From Guillardia theta CCMP2712 (taxonomy: Eukaryota > Cryptophyceae > Pyrenomonadales > Geminigeraceae), in NCBI RefSeq assembly GCF_000315625.1, contig NW_005434546.1:20650-42997 (forward strand): a stretch of 22,348 bases of DNA, read 5' to 3'. The notes beneath the pieces are model-generated. The model saw only the letters and a program-made list of their open reading frames with translations, made no database searches and was not told the DNA's origin. Below are positions 10,185-17,671 of this stretch, in pieces (position 1 is the stretch's first letter; every line of letters starts with the position of its first letter). The translations under genes were made by a program, and so were the position numbers.

Positions 10185-10800
10185 TTCCGAACGCCGCATC
10201 ACGGGCCCAACAACGAAGGTTGCGGCAACGGTGAACGGTCGGTTGAACGCGCGGCCCGCCGGGCCGGCCCTGCCGGGCGGTGGCACCCTATCGGCCGCAC
10301 GGCCGCCGGGGCCCGACTCACTGCACTAACGGCGGTGACAGTCACTACTGAGTCACGCCGTGACCGTACGCGTGACTCAGACGGTCAGACGTCGGACGGT
10401 CCCGGCGATCCGCGACCGTACTACGGTACTCAGTAAGTACGGTACGGGGTCACCGGCACGGTCCGTACCGCCGGTACTTGGTCACACCGGCACCGTCACG
10501 GCCGGGTCCGAGTCCGATCGGAGTACCGTACGGTCGCGACGCCCCGGCCCGGCCAAGCCCGGCGCCCGGCCCCCGCGCCCGCGGCCGCGGGTCTCAGAAT
10601 TGAACTTCAGTCCGGTCCGATCACCTCACGGCGGTGAATTATAGTTCAACAACTCATTGATCATCATGTGAATCGTGGTTCCGAGCCTGATCCGGCATAT
10701 CGGATCGCCCGGGGGCCGGGGCCGGGCCGCTGATGATCGGCCCGGGCCACTCCGACTCTGTTTTTCCGAGTGTTCGGTTCACTGTCCGCTAACCGGGCAG
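10185..10800. repeat. GC-rich palindrome-dense island
   Basis: A block of strikingly GC-rich sequence between AT-rich flanks, built from recurring short words (GTGAC/GTCAC, CCGGTAC/GTACCG, GGCCGG). Many words are self-complementary. One example is CTGAGTCACG at 10348-10357 against CGTGACTCAG at 10371-10380, a perfect 10-bp inverted repeat. Open frames here are GC artefacts with no recognisable protein. Possible natures are a non-autonomous transposable element, a structured RNA or a heterochromatic repeat; the sequence does not decide. Confidence 0.5.
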
Positions 10801-10864
10801 CCCGGCTTGACTCAACCGTTGAACCGTTCCGAAGTTCCGGGCGCCAGCAGTAGCTGGCTGCCAA

Positions 10865-10959
10865 CTTCCGAAGATTTCTCGACGGACCCTGGCACGTACA
10901 CTGACTTGTTGAACTTGAAACTTCGAATGCTGTTTGAAAACTTCGAAATCTTCGGAAGA
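10865..10959. repeat. 14-bp perfect inverted repeat
   Basis: CTTCCGAAGATTTC near 10865-10878 is repeated in reverse complement, GAAATCTTCGGAAG, near 10946-10959. Further TTCGAA words lie in the loop and a GGTCA...TGACC pair just to the right. It sits at the right flank of the GC-rich island and could be the edge of the same element. Confidence 0.7.
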
Positions 10960-11002
10960 CTTCCGATGGTCAGTATTTGACCATCCGATAACTTTGAGTA
11001 AA

Positions 11003-11700
11003 TCTGAATGTTGCATAGCCGCCCATGGCCTCACAGAGGTGATAAGTTTATAGGTGATGCCGTCTGATCCAGTTGATTCTGTGCCTCCGTGACCAGTGGC
11101 AGTGAATTTTGGCTCAACAGTAGCTAGTCCTATTGAATATGCTGCAATCTTTGAAAAGGTACACTATCTGGTCAGTAGGTTTGTCATGGATCCATTAAGC
11201 AACTTTATTCAAAACGTAGATACCATCCTTCAGCTCAACAGCCTGAGTCTCAATATTCGTTCTTTCTCAGGCTTTTCGTTGGGTTCATCGATAGTTTCAT
11301 CAATACTGCCTTTTAAACATCTATGTTGTTTAACATCAGACCACCTTCGGAATATATCAGGATATATATTTTTTGAATTTCTGAAATCTTAGTTCTGTCC
11401 GACAGAGCTCATAGGAACCGAGCCCGAGTCAGACAAAGGTCTATCAGGATAAAAGGACAGTTGGCTGTCTCGTACTCGTGTTCGAAGCTGACTTCTCCTG
11501 GATGACCATACTCTACTCCAGTGTGAAGCTGCTGAAATGACCCCTGTGGAGGTCTTTGTTGCAGCAACCTTGTACCCGTGGGGGACTTACAAGGTAAACA
11601 GAAGAGGTGCGTCTTGTGGAGTGCGACCCGTTGGAAGCAGCTTGCTGCCATGCAAGGACGGGGTTCTCTTCCCTGCGAGAGAGCATGGTATCCTCTCGAA
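11003..11700. other. AT-richer region without a supported gene
   Basis: Two short frames look mildly protein-like: one ending in a Lys-Leu-Leu-Lys stop around 11535, and MTPVEVFVAATLYPWGTYK at 11537-11593, followed by a donor-like GTAAAC. They join to nothing I recognise. A degraded mobile element or a lineage-specific gene are both possible. Confidence 0.25.
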
Positions 11701-11790
11701 GGTCAGAAGGGATGCTTGTCAACTTCCAAGGACAGGACACCCCTCCTTTCTGTAGCCAAGAGACGCTACCCCTGGCTCCTTCCTCGAAGC

Positions 11791-11879
11791 TATAAAAGGA
11801 TGAAACTCGTCAGAGCTAGGTGGTCCTCTTCCCCTTTCGTGTGTGTTCCACGATTGTGTGTGTGTGTGAAAGAAATAAA
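11791..11879 (+). promoter_or_regulatory. TATA box followed closely by AATAAA
   Basis: TATAAAAG at 11791-11798 is followed 76 nt later by AATAAA at 11874-11879, with a GT-rich run (tgtgtgtgtgtgaa) just before it. TATA box and poly(A) signal packed within 90 bp is the arrangement of an LTR. It could equally be an ordinary promoter. I could not identify LTR ends or a primer-binding site. Confidence 0.35.
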
Positions 11880-12114
11880 AGAGAGTTAGATCTCCTTCTG
11901 TTTCACCGCTTTCCCTCTTAGTAGAGAAATCCAACGTAAGTTCTTGTTGAACTGCGCTTGAAGGTCCACTCGAGAATCTTCGAGGTGTGACAAGTTCAGA
12001 ATACTCATCGTCGTCGATGGAAGGATATAATTTAAGGATATCAATAGTTGACTCCAGATACTAGTCTGTCACACTCAGGCTGCCTGGCCAGGCTGTGTGG
12101 GAGATGACCTCCTC

Positions 12115-12133
12115 CCCACCCCCCCCCCCCCCC
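12115..12133. repeat. Poly-C tract
   Basis: An almost pure run of C bases just upstream of the small membrane-protein gene. On the other strand it is a G run that may form a quadruplex. Its length is likely unstable or misassembled. Confidence 0.8.
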
Positions 12134-12190
12134 GCCCCCTTTTCCCTTCCTTTCCTTCCTCCGCACAGCCTGGCAGTGACTTCGCTGTGC

Positions 12191-12980
12191 ATGTCTAGTA
12201 TCGTACCAATGGCCCGTGAGACTCGGATGCAAACAAGACTAGATAGACCACCCAATGATCGTGTGAGGATATTGGTCCAGGAAATGAATGTTATGGCGGA
12301 GAGTTCCCAAGGTGTTTTCACCCATCAGCATCACGCTCTTGCCACAATCAAACGGCAGCTTCTTCTCAGCGCTGCTTGAATGAGGCGTAGTGCAGGGATC
12401 ACAACAGAACTTTAGTTGTGAACCTTCCAAGTTTCCAATGACAGCAATGGTCAAAGCACTTGTGTGATGATCGGACAATGATACATGTCGTTATGTGATT
12501 TATTAGATGCTGGCAAACCTATTTCGATTTATGCTGATGTTGTCTTGACTCTCCCCATTTTTCTCACAATTCCCTGTGTCTGAAGGCTCAAATGGCGTGT
12601 TCATGTTCAAGGGAGATATCCTCTGCCCACACACAGGAGATGAGTGTCTCCGAGTTGCGGCGTTTGCTACTTCCTCGCGTATGCAGTATCCAACGATGGC
12701 GCAGGTTCCGTGCTTACAACTGCGGTGAGTCGAGGCGATTATTGCGATGTTGCAGGGTTGGTTGGTCTTGATATCCTGATCTCGCCGATTGCTAATGTTG
12801 TGTTCGTTCTTGTCTTCAACTACTGTCTCTTCGATACAATCAAGCATCCTCCTATTCGTCTGCATTTTGCTCGTGTTGGTGCTGTTGGGGCTTTCGCTAC
12901 TCCGATATGATATCTGCCCCCGCCCCTGCGGTCCGCGTGACTTGATCCGAGAGCCAGGTCATGATGTCAGCATCAGGTAG
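12191..12980 (+). CDS. Small single-pass membrane protein, unrecognised
   Basis: Three exons, 12191-12311, 12586-12724 and 12845-12980, join in phase to give 131 residues; a second ATG at 12209 would give 125. Splice signals are CAAG/GTGTTT with a long pyrimidine tract before TGAAG at 12581-12585, and GCG/GTGAGT with AATCAAG at 12844. The soluble N-terminal part (MARETRMQTRLDRPPNDRV, then MAESSQGSNGVFMFKGD) carries a CPHTGDEC stretch. Residues 88-106, ILLFVCILLVLVLLGLSLL, are a strong transmembrane helix. The 25-residue tail (RYDICPRPCGPRDLIRE) is Cys- and Arg-containing. I do not recognise the family. A further exon inside the 274-nt first intron cannot be excluded. Confidence 0.5.
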
Positions 12981-13086
12981 TCACGTTAGTCCGAAACGAC
13001 GACTGTTAAGATTCATTACCCTTCTAGAACCATAACCTTTCAGCACATGTCCAACCCAGTGGTCATCAATGGTCGTTCATAACTAA

Positions 13087-13435
13087 TTACCATGTGACCT
13101 GCTGAAATCCAACCACGGAAATAGCGTCTTTTGGCACATGTAGGCGTATCTCGACCTCGTGACTACATGCAGTCACGTGGCTGGTGCGACCCTCAAGATA
13201 TCTCACTGGTCCTGTGACCACCAGGCGCCTGCCCGTGCACCATCGCACGGACGGGGGGGGAGGAGGAGGACGATCAACAGACCCTGCCAGCATCGTGACC
13301 TGAAGGGAGTATGCGCTCGAGATAGTGCTGGACATTCTTGGAGATACAAGGTACGGGGTAGCTTGTATCCTCTTCCTCAATGGTGCCACAGAGCAACTCC
13401 GTAGGCCTTTGTGACAACATGGATGCTTGGTACAT
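13087..13435 (-). CDS. Small protein with a partial CS (p23/NudC-type) domain
   Basis: Minus-strand exons 13435-13300, 13228-13207 (a 22-nt microexon) and 13162-13087 join in phase and encode 77 residues from ATG to TAA. The N-terminal part (TELLCGTIEEEDTSYPVP) is followed by WWSQDHHEVEIRLHVPKDA, which resembles the first strands of CS domains (W-x-Q-T..E-V-x-I-x-I-x-V-P) of p23 co-chaperones and NudC proteins. The chain stops soon after, so only the start of the roughly 90-residue CS fold is present. Either a further exon lies downstream (a weak donor CAG/GTCACA exists at the end) or the gene is truncated. The plus strand is also open here but lacks a consistent exon chain. Confidence 0.5.
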
Positions 13436-13818
13436 GTGCGTTCAGTTGGACCAGGAGAGTATGAGCATGCTTCTCTCCTAATAAGACGCGAAACTACAAG
13501 TCAGGTTACTGCAGTTGCTATGCGCTGTCATATTACGCGAAGTGTTCAACACTCATATATTGCTTTGCTTGCTCCACATTAGTGCAAGATTTGTCAAGAT
13601 TAAATTAGTAAACAGTGCATGGGCCCTCCATGAAATGTTTGGAGGCACCTCTTCGTATATTTCAGGAAAAGTTCTTCAGCCGCTTTTTGCTTTTTTTAAG
13701 CTTTGGGCTAGGTGAATGAATCCTGCTCACGTTGTGACTTAGTAACCTAGCACAAGTAAGGTCCAGCAGACCCTATATCTCACCTGAACGCCCCTGCAGA
13801 TATTATCCATCTGCAGAC
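13436..13818. other. Intergenic, no gene seen; one small inverted repeat
   Basis: AT-rich and without a convincing exon. CTGCAGA at 13794-13800 and TCTGCAG at 13810-13816 form a perfect 7-bp inverted repeat just past the stop of the next minus-strand gene. It could be a 3' UTR hairpin. Confidence 0.4.
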
Positions 13819-15474
13819 TCATCGCTGAAACAAGGACGGTGGCGTCCTTGTACGAGCTTCATTCTCGCAACTTGTATCAACCATCTTCGGCCCCGGGTGA
13901 TCGAACGCAAGAAGAGATTCCACCGACGACAACCTCCTCTTCCGCTTCGACTGCGATGCTTGAGCACCCGTCCTTGCTGCCTCCGCACTTCCTGCCGTGA
14001 TTCCTTGCGCAGTGACGACGTCGTGGCTGCTGCTCTCGCTGCCATCGGGCTGATCAAGGGGCGACCCATCGAGTTGGTGACCCTGGTGCTCCTGTCGCAC
14101 ATCATGTCTCGAGTCAGGCCACCCGGTACCCGCAGAGATTGCAGAAGAGGCAGGAGGAGGCGAGGCGTCCGGAAATGTGGCGGGAGAGGCCGGCAAGGAC
14201 GGGCTCCATATTTCAGACGGAACGCTGTGCTCGGTGTTGCGATCGTCATCCTCCCAAAGTAGCCTTCTCGAGACTTCTTCTGTTGCCCTTGGGGCCTTCG
14301 GCACCTGCGAGTACCTGTGCTGCTCCAAGGTAGATGCTGATGTGCATGTCGACGAGCATGTGCGCTGCTGCTTGCGTCCATCCGTCCAACTGACTGTGAG
14401 CAGCTTTGTGGGTGTTCTGATACGAGTTTCAGTCTGGCAAAGCGTCTTCGGCCCTGCGTGATCGAACGCAAGAAGAGATTCCACCGACGACAACCTCCTC
14501 TTCCGCTTCGACTGCGATGCTTGAGCACCCGTCCTCGCTGCCTCCGCACTGCCTGCCGTGATTCCTTGCGCAGTGACGACGTCGTGGCTGCTGCTCTCAC
14601 TGCCATCGGGCTGATCAAGGGGCGACCCATCGAGTTGGTGGTCCTGGTGCTCCTGTTGCACATCATGTCTCGAGTCAGGCCACCCGGTACCCGCAGAGAT
14701 TGCAGAAGAGGCAGGAGGAGGCGAGGCGTCCAGAAATGTGGCGGGAGAGGCCGGCAAGGACGGGCTTGGCGCGACTGAGTCTGGCAAGAGACGGTTCTGA
14801 GATTGCGTACATATTTCAGACTGCTCTGTATCGCCTAGCTCCAGAGAGACAAGGGAGGGTGGGGGGGAGACCGCCAGAGGGGGGGCTCCACCTGAGGCTG
14901 GATGATGATGATGATGATTAGCATCATCATACACTTGAGGCTCCATGAGTGGGACAGGAAGTTGCATGTCGTCCTGGGTCCCAGAATGCGACGAGCTTGC
15001 CTCGAGCTTGCAGTTGTCTGTTTCAAACTCATCAAGCTGTGACACCAGCATCGATTGTTTCCTTTGGTTGCTGCTTGTTGTCTGGGACGTTTGCTCGTTG
15101 ATGATGGCGTTGTCATCGGCAAGTGTAGTTCTTGTGTTGCTGGTGCTGCTGGTCCCCTCAAATTGGTCGGTCTGATGCTCCTGTCCCATGCATCCAGGGG
15201 GAAGCCCTCCTGGAGCCGAGAGATTTGGATGCGTGGCGGGGGAGGCTGGCACTGACGTGCCGGGAGACGACGTGCTGGTAGAGGACTTCGTGTCTGTATC
15301 GCAGTCTGTTGGTACACATCGGTAGTCCTTCAGATCGAAATCTGACTGCTCTTGATTTGCGTGCTGAAATATAAAAGATTATTTTGAACTTTCTTAAAAC
15401 ACATCTGTTACCGATGAATCGCCCTGTTGCCTTGTTGTGCCCACTCCGAGGCAAGATTTCAAGAATCGGAGCAT
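13819..15474 (-). CDS. Ser/Pro/Asp-rich protein with an internal duplicated segment, unrecognised
   Basis: Exon 1, 15474-15412, encodes MLRFLKSCLGVGTTRQQGDS and ends at TCG/GTAACAG. Exon 2 starts at 15363 after ttttatatttcag and runs open to TGA at 13819, giving about 535 residues. It is low in hydrophobic residues and likely disordered. Residues about 221-328 and 408-515 are near-identical copies containing SLPASPATF, WPDSRHDV, SPLDQPDGSESSSHD and SKRKRRLSSVESLLAFDH. The basic KRKRRLSS is a possible nuclear-localisation and basophilic-kinase site. A weaker third copy appears near residue 58 (VPASPATHPN, QEHQTDQFEG). A His run lies between the first and second copies. Few changes between the two strong copies alter the frame, which argues for real coding. 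A transposon-derived frame is the alternative. Confidence 0.55.
13884..14205. repeat. Direct repeat copy A (322 bp)
   Basis: Nearly identical, with about a dozen substitutions by eye, to 14445-14766. The offset is exactly 561 bp (187 codons), so the reading frame of the host gene is kept. It forms the C-terminal copy in the minus-strand protein. Confidence 0.9.
14445..14766. repeat. Direct repeat copy B (322 bp)
   Basis: Partner of copy A. Beyond the core, weaker similarity continues on both sides (for example atatttcagac at 14208 and 14812), so the original duplicated unit was probably close to the whole 561 bp. Differences are mainly single substitutions. Confidence 0.9.
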
Positions 15475-16340
15475 GTGGTTCAAAACTGTCGAAAGATCAG
15501 GGCATCACAAACATCACAGTAAGGGAATGGGCAAGCTTTGCTGTAATAAGGTACCATGAAGCGATAAGATGACCCTAGCACATGTTGTGTGACATGGTGT
15601 GCACTCGGTCTCACATAAGTTCTCAGTACTTGAGAAGAAGGTGAAATGTTTTGCGAGCAGATCAAATGCAGAGATCACTATGAAGAAGAAGCAAGGATAG
15701 CATCACATCGTTCGTCATAGCATCAAGAATCAGATCAGATCAATCTTTCATGAGGAGGAGCAACGGCATCATGGAGCCTGCATCAGTATTCCCTACCTTG
15801 CTGCGCTACTTGATCTTATATAGAGGCCCTTCCCCCCCCACCCCCACCCTACCCCACCCCATCCTAAATATCACCCCCACCCTCATTTCTCTTCGGGTTG
15901 CTGATCATATCGACAGGGTGGGTATCACAGGGTAATTTAGGAGGTGGAAGGTACCTTTTTGCGACCACCCTACCCTCAACATTCTCAACTTAGAATCTGG
16001 TACCACCCCCACCACCCCCACCATTTCCTAGCATTGTAATAAGTATTATAAATATCAGTTGACTGCTAAACTTTCTTTCCTTGCCTACATGCCGACGCAC
16101 TCCAGGGCTCTCAAGGACTTGGGAATCTTCCTCCTAGATTTCAATTCACAGAGCCGATCATTGGGAAATTTCGTACGGAATTAGCGGCTGCCGCAGTGCA
16201 CTCCTCTGGTGCGTGTCACGGTCCCGTTTATTGAGCGATATTTACTACTGGACAAGGTTTCTCTAGAACTCTTTTAAATCTACTGTACCACTTACGAACT
16301 TCACAATCTATTCTTAGAGGCAATTCACTCTATACAACGT
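15475..16340. other. Repeat-rich intergenic region with C-rich tracts and a TATA-like element
   Basis: No gene seen. On the minus strand TATATAAG at 15822-15815 lies about 340 nt upstream of the ATG at 15474 and may be that gene's promoter. The top strand carries C-rich, ACCCC-type runs at about 15829-15890 and 15976-16022. The rest is AT-rich. Confidence 0.4.
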
Positions 16341-16379
16341 TTTTAAAACTAAAACACTTGTTGCAACGATCTGGCCTAC

Positions 16380-16443
16380 CTCCGAGGCTCATGGCCAGCT
16401 GGGTGGGGTCGAACTTGCTGCTGCCGAGCCGGTACACGCGGTC
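16380..16443 (-). CDS. Isolated exon-like segment
   Basis: On the minus strand an acceptor-like cccacctgcaag precedes 64 nt ending at GGAG/GTAGGC. It translates as DRVYRLGSSKFDPTQLAMSL then GG, with strongly GC-rich third positions typical of genes in this window. No partner exon could be joined on either side and the neighbourhood is repeats. It may be a captured or relic exon, or part of a gene I could not trace. The plus strand (LMASWVGSNLLLPSRYTRS) also ends at a good donor, so even the strand is not certain. I do not recognise the protein. Confidence 0.3.
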
Positions 16444-16490
16444 CTTGCAGGTGGGTGTGTGGTTTGCGCTCGAGGGCTTACTTAGAAGAT

Positions 16491-16567
16491 CTGGACCCTC
16501 CGCCCTAGCAGGGCCGGGCCCGCGAGTTCGTCAGTCCTCCGGGTCCAGCGGGCCGGAGTGACGAACT
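16491..16567. repeat. Nested inverted repeats in a GC-rich segment
   Basis: CTGGACCC at 16491-16498 pairs with GGGTCCAG at 16541-16548. AGTTCGTCA at 16525-16533 pairs with TGACGAACT at 16559-16567. CTCCGG/CCGGAG pairs lie inside. The style is like the GC-rich island near 10.2-10.8 kb. A 13-mer, AACTTTGAGTAAA, lies just right of this segment (16598-16610) and also right of the first island (10990-11002). Confidence 0.65.
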
Positions 16568-16659
16568 TTACTGTGTCATCGTACTGATTTTTAACTTAAC
16601 TTTGAGTAAACCTAACTTTACGACTGAAAACCGCAACTCGATGATCGTAGGGTACACAG

Positions 16660-16780
16660 GGCTGATAGGGTGGCAGTGCAAACGGGGGGTTACTTCCTGG
16701 GAATGTTCGGTTCAAAGAGGGGGTGGGGGGTGTATTTAAAAGTTGGTGGGGAGGGTGGGGAGGGGGGGCATAAAGGAATA
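16660..16780. repeat. G-rich tract
   Basis: Runs of G with GGGT/GGGA spacing and an embedded TTTAAAAG. Its reverse complement resembles the C-rich tract at about 15829-15895 (CCCCACCC runs, then TAAATA, then CCCCCACCC), so the two may be inverted copies of one repeat. The open frame on it is low-complexity and not supported. It could form G-quadruplexes. Confidence 0.55.
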
Positions 16781-17203
16781 GGAAACAATTTGGCGCGAAA
16801 AAAATTTGCGTGGAAGGTAACCAGCAAAGAGCAACGAGAGCAGGGACGAGCAGCATGCGGGCAATGGATGAGAGGAAGGAAGGGAAAGTGATTTTGACAG
16901 TGTTAGGAGAGGAGGAAGAAAGAGAGAAAATCCATTTCCATCGCAAATTTGAGTTGTGTAGGTCAGATAGAAGAGGAAATCCGAAAAGCGTGCCTTCCGA
17001 AGGTTTGCCTTTAGCCCCTTGCCTCGCTAGTTACCACAAGAATACACGGAAGAAATGCGATTTCTGAATACAGTTAATGACGTTTTTACGCAGCAGACAC
17101 CTGGAGACAAGTTGAAGCAGCAAAGGAGGAAGGAACCAGTGATGTACGCGATTCAGGGAGTCCACGAGCTACGAGAGAGTGATTGAGCAATACGACGACA
17201 ACG

Positions 17204-17467
17204 ATGCCTCTTCAAGACACCAACGAGTCTCCAACCGAAGTCGACCAGGAACTTGATGCCATCGAGCAGGCGTTGGAGCAGTTCCTGATGCCAATGGCAC
17301 TCTATCAACCAGAAGAGCTCTGGTCGAACTTCTTTTGGTCTACGGGCACAAACGAAGGCTGGGACACTCCGCTCGGCTGGATTGTTCAGCACGATGACTG
17401 GGTCACGCCGTTCAACTGGGAAGCTCTGACGCAAGAGCACCCATCACCAACTCTGCAGGTTGGATGA
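17204..17467 (+). CDS. Small Trp-rich acidic protein, unrecognised
   Basis: A single-exon frame of 87 residues. The ATG is the first after an in-frame TGA at 17180, and third positions are GC-rich as in the other genes here. The N-terminal half (TEVDQELDAIEQALEQFLMP) is a predicted amphipathic helix. The C-terminal half holds six Trp residues in a short span (ELWSNFFWSTGTNEGWDTPL, then GWIVQHDDW, FNW). There is no signal peptide or membrane helix. I do not recognise it. The end could instead be spliced at CAG/GTTGGA, although the frame stops two codons later. It is convergent with the nuclease gene, stops 204 bp apart. Confidence 0.6.
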   Translation: MPLQDTNESPTEVDQELDAIEQALEQFLMPMALYQPEELWSNFFWSTGTNEGWDTPLGWIVQHDDWVTPFNWEALTQEHPSPTLQVG

Positions 17468-17500
17468 GTGGAATCAGGTAAATCGACAATCAGATTAATC

Positions 17501-17523
17501 GCGGGGACAGACGAAAACCCCGC
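17501..17523. other. Short GC hairpin downstream of the Trp-rich gene
   Basis: GCGGGG at 17501-17506 pairs with CCCCGC at 17518-17523 around an 11-nt loop, within the presumed 3' UTR. A second weaker pair, CGGGG/CCCCG, lies at 17567-17588. A role in 3' processing is only a guess. Confidence 0.4.
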
Positions 17524-17671
17524 AGCAGTGAGACAAAACGGTTCGCATCACCATTGAAGGATCTAGCGGGGTAGTCACTAGGACCCCGTAACTCGTGACG
17601 ATGTAATATACAACACTTGCAAGATGCTCACCCGACTCGCCGGAGGTTTACACCGCTGCGATGTTCAAGTT

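Noticed and set aside
11096-11392. 98-codon plus-strand ORF in AT-rich DNA.
   Set aside because: It starts with GTG, has no recognisable domain, and lacks the codon bias of neighbouring genes.
12503-12865. 120-codon minus-strand ORF starting MQTNRRMLDCIEETVVED.
   Set aside because: Splice signals and phase fit the plus-strand membrane-protein gene, and this frame crosses its exons and introns indiscriminately.
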